Of a stretch of 64,000 nt of DNA, positions 1 through 9,174 are shown in pieces. How positions within the stretch are numbered: position 1 is the first letter of the stretch; each line of letters begins with the position of its first letter. The notes below the pieces were generated by a model. That model saw only the letters and a program-made list of their open reading frames with translations. It was not told the DNA's origin and ran no database searches. Source of the DNA: Chryseobacterium indologenes. GTDB lineage: Bacteria; Bacteroidota; Bacteroidia; Flavobacteriales; Weeksellaceae. Location: NCBI RefSeq assembly GCF_018362995.1, contig NZ_CP074372.1, forward strand, positions 2,604,001-2,668,000. Direction: 5' to 3'. The position numbers and the translations under genes are program-made.

Positions 1-939
1 TTTTACAATAATATTGGCTGCTGCGGAAGCTCCAGTATTACCAGAAGTTACTGTTATTCCGGAAGCACCTCCGGTACCTGTTCCGGTATACCCCAGATTG
101 GTAATGGTATTTGAAGTAATGGAAGAATTTACAGTTGCAGTTGCAAACCAGACTCCTCTCTTGATCTCAGCATTGGTAGTTTCAAAATTGCCAATTGTAT
201 TATTACTTACTGTTACTCCGTCTGCTCCCTGCGCATAAATTCCACAAAGACGAACAGCATCTGCTCCGGAGGCACTCACATCATTTCCTGTCACCAGAGT
301 GTTACCTCCGTTACCTGCAGCTGTTGCTGCAAATAAATAAATTCCTATGTAAGCTTTCTTCACAGAATTATTCTGGATCGTCACATTATTAAAGAAGCCC
401 CCTGTAGGGGTTGCAGCTCCATCATACATTATAAAAGCAGAAGAGGTATTGATACCGTTTACTATATTCAGGTTTTTAACCGTAATATTCGTATTGGCTG
501 CTGCTGCTGAAGCCGCAATAAATGTAAGTACCTGCGGTGCTGTAACAGAAGTATTGGTAAGAGTAAGATCTCTTGTAGTTCCTGAAGCAGCATTACTTCC
601 ATCTAAAGTAATATTACTTCCCTGTATTCTCACTAAAGGTGCACTGGCAACATCTCCTGAAATAGTAGCTGTAACTCCCACTGCGGGTTTTATCACAACA
701 GAAGTGTAGCTTGCTGCACCACCACTGGCGTTCAGACTGGCAGTTGCCGTTTCGGTGGTATTAGCTGTGATACTGATTGCAATTGCTCCCTGATGTGTTC
801 CCGCATTAATAGCGTCAAATGCTCCCTTTAACGTAGTATAGGTTCCTGTAGCTGTACCTGCCGTAGCAGACACATTCACTTGTGAATAAAAATTTGATGC
901 AGAAAAAACTGCCATCAAGCAAAATAGAATTTTTCTCAT
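1..939 (-). CDS. Secreted beta-helix surface protein, 5' part (partial)
   Basis: The reading frame starts at ATG 939 and runs open off the left edge, giving 313 residues without a stop. Residues 1-19 look like a signal peptide (MRKILFCLMAVFSASNFYSQ). The rest is low-complexity and rich in Ala, Thr, Asn, Gly, Ser and Val, with recurring patterns such as ITLDGSN, NVTIQNNSV and NNTIGNF. These are typical of right-handed parallel beta-helix repeats in large flavobacterial surface proteins. Such proteins usually end in a type IX secretion sorting domain, but that end lies outside the window, so secretion route and full length are inferred. A catalytic role cannot be assigned; an adhesin-like or structural role is most likely. 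Confidence 0.8.
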   Translation of the reverse strand, partial: MRKILFCLMAVFSASNFYSQVNVSATAGTATGTYTTLKGAFDAINAGTHQGAIAISITANTTETATASLNASGGAASYTSVVIKPAVGVTATISGDVASAPLVRIQGSNITLDGSNAASGTTRDLTLTNTSVTAPQVLTFIAASAAAANTNITVKNLNIVNGINTSSAFIMYDGAATPTGGFFNNVTIQNNSVKKAYIGIYLFAATAAGNGGNTLVTGNDVSASGADAVRLCGIYAQGADGVTVSNNTIGNFETTNAEIKRGVWFATATVNSSITSNTITNLGYTGTGTGGASGITVTSGNTGASAAANIIVK

Positions 940-1104
940 ATTATTAATTTTTATTAGTATTAAATATAAGAAATATTTTTCAACATAATATTAAAAACAC
1001 TGAAAATCAAACATATAAATTAAATAAAAATTAAACAAAATATCATAAAATCTCTTAAATAAACAAAAATACGTGAAACACAAAACACATTATAAATAAT
1101 AAAA

Positions 1105-1133
1105 TATTGTTTTTTTAGAATTTCGTAAATTTG
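1105..1133 (+). promoter_or_regulatory. Bacteroidetes-type promoter of dusB
   Basis: A TAAATTTG box at 1126-1133 matches the TAnnTTTG -7 consensus, and a TTG lies about 16 bases upstream at 1107-1109. Only CACC separates the -7 box from the dusB ATG, so the transcript would be almost leaderless. Confidence 0.6.
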
Positions 1134-1137
1134 CACC

Positions 1138-2133
1138 ATGATAAAAATAGGCAACATAGAACTGCCGGAATTTCCACTTTTGCTGGCTCCGATGGAAGAC
1201 GTAAGTGATCCTCCGTTCAGACGTTTGTGTAAAATGCATGGTGCAGACTTAATGTATTCGGAATTTATTTCTTCTGAAGGGTTGATTCGTGACGCTATCA
1301 AAAGCCGTAAAAAGCTTGACATCTTTGATTATGAAAGGCCAGTAGGTATTCAGATCTTTGGTGGAGACGAAGAAGCTATGGCCATGTCCGCAAGAATTGT
1401 TGAAACAGTGAATCCGGATCTGGTAGATATCAATTTTGGATGCCCTGTAAAAAAAGTTGTCTGCAAGGGAGCGGGAGCAGGTGTTTTGAAAGACATTGAC
1501 CTGATGGTTCGTCTTACAAAAGCTGTTGTAAGTTCCACTCATCTGCCTGTAACTGTAAAAACCCGTTTAGGATGGGACAGTACTTGCATTAATATTGATG
1601 AAGTGGCAGAACGTCTGCAGGAAACAGGAATCAAAGCTCTTACCATACATGCCAGAACCCGTGCTCAGATGTACAAGGGTGAAGCAGATTGGGAACATAT
1701 TTCCAGAATCAAACAAAATCCTAATATTGAGATTCCAATCTTTGGAAACGGAGATATTGATTCTGCTGAAAAAGCATTAGAATATAAACAAAAGTATGCA
1801 TGTGACGGTATTATGATCGGACGTGCTGCCATTGGCTATCCATGGATATTTAATGAAATAAAGCATTTCTTTAAAACAGGAGAGCATTTACCTGCCCCTA
1901 CCATATCAGACCGTTTATTGGCCGTTCGCCAGCATGCGGAATGGAGTGTTGAATGGAAAGGAGAAAGATTAGGTCTGGTGGAAATGAGACAGCACTACAG
2001 TAATTATTTCAGAGGAATCCCTCACTTCAAGGACTTCAGAAGAAAATTCCTGGAAGTTTTCACATTGGAAGAAATGAACAGCTTAATCAAAGAAACCCAA
2101 CAGTTCTACGAAGAATATCAGGCACAGATATAA
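1138..2133 (+). CDS. dusB: tRNA-dihydrouridine synthase DusB
   Basis: This 331-residue flavoenzyme reduces uridines in the tRNA D-loop to dihydrouridine using NAD(P)H. The N-terminal APMEDVSDPPFR motif is the FMN-binding start of the Dus TIM barrel. NFGCPVKKV at about residues 100-108 carries the catalytic Cys. HARTRAQMYKGEADW, IFGNGDI and MIGRAAIGYPWIF are the tRNA and FMN-phosphate contacts. The C-terminal helical domain (about residues 245-331) includes the MRQHYSNYFRG segment typical of DusB. Length is normal. The ATG lies four bases after the -7 promoter box, so no earlier start is plausible. It is a single-gene unit ending in a hairpin shared with the convergent deoC. Confidence 0.96.
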   Translation: MIKIGNIELPEFPLLLAPMEDVSDPPFRRLCKMHGADLMYSEFISSEGLIRDAIKSRKKLDIFDYERPVGIQIFGGDEEAMAMSARIVETVNPDLVDINFGCPVKKVVCKGAGAGVLKDIDLMVRLTKAVVSSTHLPVTVKTRLGWDSTCINIDEVAERLQETGIKALTIHARTRAQMYKGEADWEHISRIKQNPNIEIPIFGNGDIDSAEKALEYKQKYACDGIMIGRAAIGYPWIFNEIKHFFKTGEHLPAPTISDRLLAVRQHAEWSVEWKGERLGLVEMRQHYSNYFRGIPHFKDFRRKFLEVFTLEEMNSLIKETQQFYEEYQAQI

Positions 2134-2137
2134 ATGC

Positions 2138-2166
2138 AAAAACCATCAGCAAAACTGATGGTTTTT
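2138..2166. terminator. Bidirectional terminator between dusB and deoC
   Basis: A 12-bp perfect stem (AAAAACCATCAG with CTGATGGTTTTT) with a 5-base loop sits between the convergent stops of dusB and deoC and is flanked by T/A runs on both sides. It can end transcripts from both directions. Confidence 0.85.
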
Positions 2167-2185
2167 TATTATTTTGAACCTTAGA

Positions 2186-2929
2186 TTAATATCCTTCTGA
2201 CGGAGATTCATTTTTAATCAGCGCTAAAGCTGAAGAGGTTCCTATTCTTTTCACTCCCATCTTAATCATTTTCTCAGCATCCCCAGGGGTTCTTACACCA
2301 CCTGCTGCTTTTACAGGAAGTTTTCCTGCATTGTTGAGCATAATTGTTATTCCTTCAAAGGTTGCTCCGTTAGGTTTTCCTTCAGGAGTTTTGTAGAACC
2401 CTGTAGAAGACTTAACAAAAATTTTTGACCAATCGTTTTCAGAGAAGTTCTCTTCCGCCCAGGTAGAAATATTTTTGGTAAGATCTGCAATTTGTTCATC
2501 CGTCAAAGCGGCAATTTCAATAATCCATTTTGCTATTTTGTGATGCTCAAGAGATAATCTCGTACATTTTACAAATTCATCTTTTACCAGTTCTGTATTT
2601 CCTTGCAGATAAGCTGTATAATTAATAACGAAATCCAGTTCATCAGCACCGTCTTCTATTGCTTTTGAGGCTTCAGCAAGTTTCTCATCAACAGAATACG
2701 TTCCTTCGTGAAAGCCTATTACAGTTCCTACTGCAACATTTGAATTTCTTTCCTGAATATATTTCCTAATCTCAGCTACATAATCCGGGCGAATCATTAC
2801 TGCAAAAATGCCATTCTCAATAGCTTCCTGCGCAAGTTCTTTATCTTTTTGAAGTGTTTCTTCATGGGAAATACCTGATTGTTCCGGTGTTTTCAGGTAG
2901 GTTGAATCCAAATATTGGGCTATGTTCAT
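2186..2929 (-). CDS. deoC: Deoxyribose-phosphate aldolase
   Basis: This 247-residue class I aldolase cleaves 2-deoxyribose-5-phosphate to acetaldehyde and glyceraldehyde-3-phosphate in deoxynucleoside salvage. DELDFVINYTAYLQG contains the conserved Asp and Asn region. FVKSSTGFYKTPEGKPNGAT carries the Schiff-base lysine. VKAAGGVRTPGDAEKMI and RIGTSSAL bind phosphate. Length is typical. It lies four bases downstream of the Lrp-type regulator, so both are very likely on one transcript. No other deo gene is adjacent. Confidence 0.96.
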   Translation of the reverse strand: MNIAQYLDSTYLKTPEQSGISHEETLQKDKELAQEAIENGIFAVMIRPDYVAEIRKYIQERNSNVAVGTVIGFHEGTYSVDEKLAEASKAIEDGADELDFVINYTAYLQGNTELVKDEFVKCTRLSLEHHKIAKWIIEIAALTDEQIADLTKNISTWAEENFSENDWSKIFVKSSTGFYKTPEGKPNGATFEGITIMLNNAGKLPVKAAGGVRTPGDAEKMIKMGVKRIGTSSALALIKNESPSEGY

Positions 2930-2933
2930 ATCG

Positions 2934-3404
2934 TTATACTTTCAATTGTCTGTAAATACCTTGTTCCAAAGATATAAAAGTCTCTGTTCTTGTTACCCCT
3001 TTCAGCTTCTGAAGCTTGTTAAGGATCTGCATTAAGTGATCATTATCTTTACAAAGAACTTTCAGGAATATGGTATAATTTCCTGTTGTGTAATGGGCTT
3101 CCACTACTTCATTAATATCATGCAAAGATTTTACCACTTCTGGATAATGGCTTGGCTGATCCAGAAACACACCAATGTAGGAAATCACTTTATATCCTAT
3201 TTTTTTAGGATTAAGAAATGATATTGAATTTTCAATAACTCCTGCATGTTCAAGTTTTTTGATTCTTTGATGCACTGCAGTTGTGGAAATTCCAACATTT
3301 TTTGAAATGTGGGCTAAAGAAGTTTTAGCATTATCCATCAACATGTAGATAATTTCCTTGTCAATAGAATCTAAATGATAGCTTGTGTTGCTCGAATTTT
3401 TCAT
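2934..3404 (-). CDS. Lrp/AsnC family transcriptional regulator
   Basis: This 156-residue protein has an N-terminal winged helix-turn-helix (residues about 10-60: DSIDKEIIYMLMDNAKTS, VHQRIKKLEHAGVI). It is followed by an AsnC-type ligand-binding RAM domain (GYKVISYIGVFLD, VEAHYTTGNYTIFLKVLCKD, VTRTETFISLEQGI). Lrp-family proteins are feast/famine regulators that bind amino acids or related small molecules. It is sandwiched between the endonuclease-like gene and deoC with gaps of 27 and 4 bases, so it probably regulates its own operon. The ligand cannot be told from sequence. Confidence 0.93.
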   Translation of the reverse strand: MKNSSNTSYHLDSIDKEIIYMLMDNAKTSLAHISKNVGISTTAVHQRIKKLEHAGVIENSISFLNPKKIGYKVISYIGVFLDQPSHYPEVVKSLHDINEVVEAHYTTGNYTIFLKVLCKDNDHLMQILNKLQKLKGVTRTETFISLEQGIYRQLKV

Positions 3405-3431
3405 TTTCTACTTTTTTATTATTTATGTTTT

Positions 3432-4367
3432 TTACTGTAAATTTTTAAATTTTACAAAAACCGGAAAGTGATCACTATATCCTCCCAAATACCTTGTACC
3501 GGCATAAGTTCGGAAAGGCCGTCCTTCAAAATTTCTGGTTCTGCTGCGGATTTTCTCAGAATTGAATATATGGGCATCCTGAAAAGTCAGCGTCTTATTA
3601 TCAAGCAAAGATCTTGACATAATGATCTGATCATACAGCAATCCAGATTTATAATGAAAAGTAGAATAATTTCTTGCAGAAAACAATTGTTGAAAAGGGT
3701 TCATTAAAACCTTCTCATGGTCATTGTTATAGAGAATCTGTACTAAATTTTCATCATCCGGGTTTTCGTTAAAATCACCACACAGTATGACATGCTCTTT
3801 ATCAGCATCCACAATTTTCATAATCCGTTCCCGGACTTCATTCAATATAAAGGCTCTTTTAGGTTTATTAATATCTTTTTCTCGCTTAGAGGGAAGATGG
3901 GCGATAAAGACATTAATAATTTCCCCTTTATATTTAATTTTTGAAAAAAGTACGTCTCGGGTTGTGTCGTAATTTCCTGTGTTTTTATTTACTATTTCAA
4001 AAAAGAAAGTAATGGTTTCAGAATCTATTACCTCTACTTTATTTTTATCATACAACATGGCTACATCCACTTTTCTTTCGTCCATAGAATTGTAATGTAC
4101 AATCCCATATTGCGAATGAAAGGGCTCCATCTCCACAAGATCTTCCAATACTTTCCTTCCGGAAACCTCAGACAATCCTATTACAAATGGCAGTACACCA
4201 TTATCCTCCTTCATCAACTGAAATACGTGGGAGATCTTGAAAAGCTTATTATTATATCTTTTTTCATCCCAATTCCTTAATCCTGACCGTGTAGGATCTA
4301 ATTTGTGGACAGGTTTCGGATCGGGTAAAAATAAATTTTCAACATTATAAAAAGAGAACAGTTCCAT
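3432..4367 (-). CDS. Endonuclease/exonuclease/phosphatase (EEP) family protein
   Basis: This 311-residue protein has the EEP fold shared by exonuclease III, DNase I and inositol phosphatases. The pattern starts with FYNVENLF (metal-binding Asn), continues through IGLSEV (catalytic Glu), FIAHLPSKR and LCGDFNENPDDEN (Asp/Asn pair), and ends with GGYSDHFPVFVKF (catalytic Asp-His). No signal peptide or membrane segment is evident, so it is probably cytoplasmic. The substrate (nucleic acid, lipid phosphate or other) is not decidable. It heads the likely operon with the Lrp regulator and deoC, which hints at nucleic-acid salvage, but this is inference. Confidence 0.88.
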   Translation of the reverse strand: MELFSFYNVENLFLPDPKPVHKLDPTRSGLRNWDEKRYNNKLFKISHVFQLMKEDNGVLPFVIGLSEVSGRKVLEDLVEMEPFHSQYGIVHYNSMDERKVDVAMLYDKNKVEVIDSETITFFFEIVNKNTGNYDTTRDVLFSKIKYKGEIINVFIAHLPSKREKDINKPKRAFILNEVRERIMKIVDADKEHVILCGDFNENPDDENLVQILYNNDHEKVLMNPFQQLFSARNYSTFHYKSGLLYDQIIMSRSLLDNKTLTFQDAHIFNSEKIRSRTRNFEGRPFRTYAGTRYLGGYSDHFPVFVKFKNLQ

Positions 4368-4747
4368 CTACACTAATTTCTATACTTTTAATTTTATTAT
4401 GTTCTTTTTTCTTAAGATGTAAATTTATTATTTTTTTTCAAATTCCTCTGATTCAACTCAAGAAAAGCGAATCAATTTCCAATAAAAAACGATTCAAATA
4501 TAATAAAAAATATCAATGAAATCAGCTATAATAAATTAATTTTTCAATTATTCAAGGGTTTTAACACATTAATCAAAATTGAGACAATACGTAAAAATCA
4601 AAATAATAGAAATAAATTTTTAATTTAAAATTAGAAATATTAATATTTTTCGCACTTATTAAATTTATAACAAATATTATTCCATTTATCTTCAAAACAA
4701 ATGGAATTCAACATGAATAAGAAATGACAAGTTTCGACAGTATTTGA
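4368..4747. other. Non-coding AT-rich gap between two minus-strand units
   Basis: About 380 bases of very AT-rich sequence with no credible reading frame. It should hold the promoter of the endonuclease operon at its left end. A weak hairpin near 4681-4706 (ATTCCATTT with AAATGGAAT, 11-base loop) lies just beyond the trmD stop and may help end the ndh-trmD transcript. No RNA gene was recognised. Confidence 0.6.
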
Positions 4748-5419
4748 CTACAGTAAATCGGGACGTTTTTCTTTAGTAATCCTTACCGCTTCATCATGAC
4801 GCCATTCTTCAATTTTTCCGGAATTTCCACTCAGTAAAATTTTAGGTACATCCAGTCCTTTATAACTTTCAGGTCTGGTATAAATTGGCGGTGAAAGAAG
4901 ATCATCCTGAAAACTATCCGTTAAGGCACTCTGTTCATCATTTAAAACCCCCGGAAGCAGTCTTATTACAGAATCTGCCAGAACGCAGGCTGCCAGCTCA
5001 CCTCCGGTAAGAACATAATCTCCGATGGAAATTTCTTTTGTGATATGGAGATCTCTTACTCTTTGGTCTATTCCTTTATAGTGGCCACAAAGAAAGATCA
5101 GATTTTCTTTTATGGAAAGCGAATTGGCAATTTTCTGATTTAAAGTTTCACCATCTGGTGTCAGATAGATCACCTCATCATAATTTCTTTGAGATTTAAG
5201 CTCTGAAATACATTTATCCAGCGGCTCAATCATCATCACCATGCCTGCTCCGCCTCCATAAGGTTCATCATCAATCTGTCTGTGCTTATTAACAGCCCAG
5301 TCTCTCAGTTGATGAAAATGTACTTCTGCCAGCCCTTTATCCATTGCTCGTTTCAAAATAGAAGTTTTGAACGGACTTTCCATCAATTCCGGAAGTACGC
5401 TTATTATGTCAATTCTCAT
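4748..5419 (-). CDS. trmD: tRNA (guanine-37-N1)-methyltransferase
   Basis: This 223-residue SPOUT-class enzyme methylates G37 next to the anticodon and so prevents +1 frameshifting. The start [17 protein letters not shown], the GGGAGMVM motif, [17 protein letters not shown] and [14 protein letters not shown] form the trefoil-knot SAM site. The C-terminal part ([20 protein letters not shown]) is typical of TrmD. Unlike proteobacteria, it is not next to rpsP, rimM or rplS. Its ATG overlaps the stop of the upstream dehydrogenase gene in an ATGA arrangement, so the two are probably translationally coupled. Confidence 0.97.
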   Translation of the reverse strand: MRIDIISVLPELMESPFKTSILKRAMDKGLAEVHFHQLRDWAVNKHRQIDDEPYGGGAGMVMMIEPLDKCISELKSQRNYDEVIYLTPDGETLNQKIANSLSIKENLIFLCGHYKGIDQRVRDLHITKEISIGDYVLTGGELAACVLADSVIRLLPGVLNDEQSALTDSFQDDLLSPPIYTRPESYKGLDVPKILLSGNSGKIEEWRHDEAVRITKEKRPDLL

Positions 5420-6678
5420 TGTAATGTTCCGTTTTTCTTAGTAGGTATAATAATTAATCTTAAAGAAGAATCTTTGTTGATATAGCTCCACATCCAGTTG
5501 AAGAATATGGCCAGCTTATTTCGAACGCTCAAAATTAGCATTAAATGGAGAAACATCCAGAAATACCACGCCAGAAATCCCTGAAATTTTATAAATGGCA
5601 GATCAACAACGGCTCTGTGCTTCCCTATGGTTGCCAATGAACCTTTATCATCGTATTCATATTCTGCCCACTCGTTCTGACTTTTCTTTAATAGATTTTT
5701 ACCTAAATTTTTTGCCTGATTAATGGCTACGTTTGCTACCTGCGGGTGCCCCTGTGGATATTTTGGAGTTTCCATATAGGCAATATCCCCGATGGCATAA
5801 ATATTATCGTATCCTTTTATTTTATTGTATCGATCTACAATATATCTGTTTCTTACCAATTTCTCTTCAGGGAAACCTCCTACCACATTTCCGGTAACTC
5901 CTGCCGCCCAGATTACATTATTGGAAGGAATTTCTTTCCCGCTTCTAAGATGCACTTTATCTCCATCATAATCTGTCACCACTTCTCCGCTCATAAAAGT
6001 CACCCCAAGATCTTTAAGATATTTTTCAGATTTTTCCTGGGCTTCACTGCTCATTACAGCCAGTGGCTTTTCTGTGGAACTTACCAGAATAATCTTCAGA
6101 TGGTCAAAGTTCATGTAGGGATAATCTCTTGGAAGGATGTCTTTTTTCATTTCGGCAAAAGCACCTGCCAGTTCTACTCCGGTAGGTCCGCTTCCTACGA
6201 TAACGATATTCCAGTTTCCGTCATCGCTTCGGCTTTTTTCAATAATCAGTTTTTCAAAGGTCGTCAACACATGATTTCTGATGCTGATGGCTTCCTGAGT
6301 ATTTTTCATTCCGAAAGCTTTTCCTTCCAGATCTTTGTTTCCGAAAAAATTGGTTTTACAGCCCGTTGCGATGATGAGTTTATCATAAGTAAATTCTGCC
6401 TCATCGGTAATTACTTTATTGTTGGCAGGGTCTATTTCTTTCACCTCTGTCATACGGAACTGTGTGTTTCTGGACTGCTGAAAAATCTTTCTGAAGGGGA
6501 AAGAGATATTGGAAGGTTCTATCCTTCCTGAGGCTACCTGATAAAAAAGCGGCTGAAACATATGGTGATTCATCCGATCCAGAACAATGACCTTTTTGTT
6601 CTTGTTATTCAATGTTTTTGCAAGCTGCAGCCCCGCAAATCCTCCTCCTATAATGATGATTTTTTCGCGTGTTTCCAT
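5416..6678 (-). CDS. NAD(P)/FAD-dependent oxidoreductase, type II NADH dehydrogenase-like
   Basis: The 420-residue protein has two Rossmann dinucleotide motifs: [15 protein letters not shown] at the N-terminus for FAD and [19 protein letters not shown] in the middle for NAD(P)H. YAIGDIAY is the FAD-ribityl Asp motif and [13 protein letters not shown] is the conserved quinone-site region of NDH-2. The hydrophobic C-terminus (about residues 365-395, [18 protein letters not shown]) fits membrane anchoring. NDH-2 enzymes pass electrons from NADH to menaquinone without pumping protons. ATG 6678 is preferred because an upstream GTG in the same frame lies inside the -7 box. It overlaps trmD by 4 bp. 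Confidence 0.88.
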   Translation of the reverse strand: METREKIIIIGGGFAGLQLAKTLNNKNKKVIVLDRMNHHMFQPLFYQVASGRIEPSNISFPFRKIFQQSRNTQFRMTEVKEIDPANNKVITDEAEFTYDKLIIATGCKTNFFGNKDLEGKAFGMKNTQEAISIRNHVLTTFEKLIIEKSRSDDGNWNIVIVGSGPTGVELAGAFAEMKKDILPRDYPYMNFDHLKIILVSSTEKPLAVMSSEAQEKSEKYLKDLGVTFMSGEVVTDYDGDKVHLRSGKEIPSNNVIWAAGVTGNVVGGFPEEKLVRNRYIVDRYNKIKGYDNIYAIGDIAYMETPKYPQGHPQVANVAINQAKNLGKNLLKKSQNEWAEYEYDDKGSLATIGKHRAVVDLPFIKFQGFLAWYFWMFLHLMLILSVRNKLAIFFNWMWSYINKDSSLRLIIIPTKKNGTLQ

Positions 6679-6684
6679 AATACA

Positions 6685-6692
6685 CAAATTTA
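6685..6692 (-). promoter_or_regulatory. -7 box of the NDH-2-like/trmD operon
   Basis: On the minus strand this is TAAATTTG, matching TAnnTTTG, only six bases before the ATG at 6678. The transcript would have a very short leader. It also excludes the upstream in-frame GTG as a start. Confidence 0.6.
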
Positions 6693-6744
6693 CTGATTTT
6701 ATTTTAGCATTTAGCAGTGAAAAAAGTTAGTTTTGCAAAACTTT

Positions 6745-7608
6745 ATGACACCAAAAAAGTACACCAAAAAAACTGCCAAACAGCTCCACAAAACAAGACG
6801 GAAGAACTATTTTTTCCGCAGAAAGGTAATATTGGCTATTTTAATTATTGCTCTTATCGGAACCGGCTTTTATTTAAAGCAATCCATCAGCTATTATTAC
6901 GCACTGTACTTTAACAAATTCACTCACAAGAAACTCCACAACAGCGAAAGGGAAGCCGCAAGAATTCAGAGAATTTTAACGAACAACCTTGATAAGACCT
7001 ATGGTTTTGATGTTTCCCATTATCAGAACAAAGAAGATATCAAATGGGACAGTCTCAGTATTGGTAATAAAACGATTCCACTGGAGTTCGTCGTAATGCG
7101 TGCTACGATGGGAAATAAAAGTGCTGACAAGCATTTTGATGAGTTCTGGGAAATGGCTAAAAAACATGATCTGATCCGTGGTGCCTACCATTTTTACAGA
7201 GCTGATGAAGACCCTGTCATTCAGGCCAATAATTTTTTAGCAAATGTAAAACTTGAAAGTGGAGATCTTCCTCCGATTCTTGATATTGAAAAAATTCCAA
7301 AACGTAAAACGAACAAAAAACTGATTGAAGACCTGAAAGTCTGGTGCAAAATTGTAGAGGATACTTATGGTGAAAAACCTATCATCTATACCTACTACCA
7401 TTATTATAAAGATTTCCTGAAAGGTGAATTCGAAGGTTATCCTTTATGGCTGGCCAATTACAATGATGTTCCTTCTCCGTCTCCCGATGACCAGTGGGAT
7501 TTCTGGCAGTTTACGGAAAATGGAATTGTTCATGGCATCAACGCTAAAGTAGATCTTGATATTTATAATGGTAATTCCTGGTCTTTAAAAAGATTGACGC
7601 TGGATTAG
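6745..7608 (+). CDS. Glycoside hydrolase family 25 lysozyme
   Basis: The 287-residue protein has a basic N-terminus, one membrane helix at about residues 25-47 (VILAILIIALIGTGFYL) and a GH25 domain from about residue 85. The GH25 marks are YGFDVSHYQNKEDIKWD, VVMRATMGNKSADKHF, RGAYHFYRADEDP, PPILDIEK (catalytic Asp/Glu), PIIYTYYHYY and DQWDFWQFTENG. GH25 enzymes hydrolyse the beta-1,4 bond between MurNAc and GlcNAc. The helix suggests an inner-membrane-anchored enzyme facing the periplasm, for wall remodelling. ATG 6745 is chosen over the in-frame TTG at 6733. Confidence 0.9.
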   Translation: MTPKKYTKKTAKQLHKTRRKNYFFRRKVILAILIIALIGTGFYLKQSISYYYALYFNKFTHKKLHNSEREAARIQRILTNNLDKTYGFDVSHYQNKEDIKWDSLSIGNKTIPLEFVVMRATMGNKSADKHFDEFWEMAKKHDLIRGAYHFYRADEDPVIQANNFLANVKLESGDLPPILDIEKIPKRKTNKKLIEDLKVWCKIVEDTYGEKPIIYTYYHYYKDFLKGEFEGYPLWLANYNDVPSPSPDDQWDFWQFTENGIVHGINAKVDLDIYNGNSWSLKRLTLD

Positions 7609-7652
7609 TGAAGATGGAAGAAGCTGATTGATTCTTCAGTTACTCATCAGTA

Positions 7653-8510
7653 TTAATCATTTTCACTCTGATTACCGCTTCCGTTTTTATCCATTTTCAC
7701 ATCGATATTAATCGCTGGTGCAGCAATGGTCATTTTCTGCCAGTCACCATAAAATTCCCTTATAAATCCAGTCCTGAACAAAGCAGCACTTATTTTAATC
7801 CTACCTTCAAAAGCTTTTAAAAACTGAATTCCGATAAAAAATTTTCCCTGAACCCAGATATTACGATCATTAACATCCAGCGTATAGGTTCCGTCTTTGA
7901 TCATATTTTCAGTAAGTTCCACGGTAATCTCTTCTTCAAGAATATTTTTATCCGGAAAACCATTTTTTTCACTGTAAATACTATATCTCATTAAAACAGG
8001 CTGGTTAGAAACATAGCTGGCTATATTCAGATTGATATTTTTAATTTTGGATCTTTTCTTAGCATTGAATTCCAAAGCGGTTTCTCCAAGAAAACTTTTT
8101 TGGTCAAATTCCGGATTAACAGAATAAATAACACTTTTTGTTTTTGTATTGACTCCCCAGTTCTTATCAACAAGTTTTTTAGGTTTAATTGCAATCTCTT
8201 TAATATTTTTAGTTTTCTCCGTTAAAAATACTTTTTGCTGATCATGCTTTTTAAAATTATCTATTGTTTCCTGATAAAGATCATATCCCGGGACTTCTAT
8301 TTTTATTTTCTGCTGTGGTTCAGCATTGGAAAGATCAATTGAAAATTGTCCTTTTTCATCCGAAATCGCCCCGGTTGATTTCTTCTCAATCCCTATTTTC
8401 ACATAAGGAATCGGCTGATTTTCATTTTTAGAAATAATAGTTCCGGAAATAACCTGTGCATGGAAGGCTGAAGCGGCCAAAAGGAAGAATAAAGTATGAG
8501 ATATTTTCAT
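7653..8510 (-). CDS. Secreted carboxypeptidase-like regulatory domain protein
   Basis: The 285-residue protein starts at ATG 8510 with a signal peptide (MKISHTLFFLLAASAFHAQ). This is followed by a CarboxypepD_reg-like beta-sandwich at about residues 20-95 (VISGTIISKNENQPIPYVKIGIEK, ISDEKGQFSIDLS). The remainder has no recognised domain but is beta-rich. In Bacteroidetes this fold caps many TonB receptors and surface proteins, but no plug or barrel follows here, so it is a stand-alone periplasmic or surface protein of unknown role. It converges with the GH25 gene and is probably a single-gene unit. Confidence 0.75.
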   Translation of the reverse strand: MKISHTLFFLLAASAFHAQVISGTIISKNENQPIPYVKIGIEKKSTGAISDEKGQFSIDLSNAEPQQKIKIEVPGYDLYQETIDNFKKHDQQKVFLTEKTKNIKEIAIKPKKLVDKNWGVNTKTKSVIYSVNPEFDQKSFLGETALEFNAKKRSKIKNINLNIASYVSNQPVLMRYSIYSEKNGFPDKNILEEEITVELTENMIKDGTYTLDVNDRNIWVQGKFFIGIQFLKAFEGRIKISAALFRTGFIREFYGDWQKMTIAAPAINIDVKMDKNGSGNQSEND

Positions 8511-8592
8511 GTTAAAAGTTTGACGCAAACTTATTTATTTTAAATCGTCAGCTGTCACAATTCTTTATTAAAATTATTCTTCCTATAGTTAA

Positions 8593-8628
8593 AGTTCTTT
8601 TAAAAATTCTATTATTTCTAAAAGAACT
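8593..8628. other. Weak hairpin in a short gap
   Basis: AGTTCTTTTA and TAAAAGAACT form a 10-bp inverted repeat with a 16-base loop, just past the stop of the broken nucleotidase gene. It may be a weak terminator for that minus-strand gene. Confidence 0.35.
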
Positions 8629-8654
8629 CTAAAAAGCATTTACATTCTTTGCTG

Positions 8655-9174
8655 CTAAAGGATATTCATAACTTCTTCCCAAGAATGAACTCTTTCGTAA
8701 GTTTCATTTTCTATCAGTTCATTATGAGGCTGGGTAAAAATCAATCTCTGTCCTGAAAAATGATCCAGATTTTTTGGATAATCATCAATCATTACATCTC
8801 CCGAAACTACTTTTTTGCTTCCACAAAGAACAATCTGCTCCCAGGTGATGAATGGAAAATGTTCTGCCAGCCAATCGTATTTTTCTCTTAAGCTGTTGGG
8901 AAATTCCATGCCTGCAGAGACAATATACAGATCGTATTTATTATTCAGATATTCTATTGCTTCACGACTTCCTTTCATTACAGGCAGCGTTCTGAAAAAC
9001 CCTATTTCATTAACGTGCTTTTTCCCATTCGGAAATGATTCTATTTCAGGTTTACCTGTCACCTGTCAAATCACTGATTTCAATTTCTCTACCCGTATCT
9101 CTTTTTTCAAATTGTACCAGCTGATGATATACATCTGCCATTACCCCATCCATGTCGACAATTACTTTTTTCAT
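8655..9174 (-). pseudogene. 5'(3')-deoxyribonucleotidase-like HAD gene, frameshifted by a 7-bp tandem duplication
   Basis: The frame from ATG 9174 encodes the HAD motif I (KKVIVDMDGVMADVYHQL) and continues to ISDLTG, then hits TAA at 9052-9054. The rest of the protein continues in another frame: TGKPEIESFPNGKK, LPVMKGSREAIEYL, LYIVSAGMEFPN (motif II Ser) and VMIDDYPKNLDHF (motif IV). The junction consists of two adjacent copies of GACAGGT (minus strand, 9067-9061 and 9060-9054). Removing one copy restores a continuous 170-residue protein of normal family length. The family dephosphorylates deoxyribonucleotides. As written the gene cannot give the full enzyme; the second frame alone (GTG at 9062) would lack the nucleophile Asp. 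Sequencing error is the main alternative. Confidence 0.85.

Noticed and set aside
5746..6531. A 261-residue plus-strand open frame antisense to the NDH-2-like gene.
   Set aside because: Aromatic and Ser-rich shadow frame with no domain; the minus strand codes for a clear flavoprotein.
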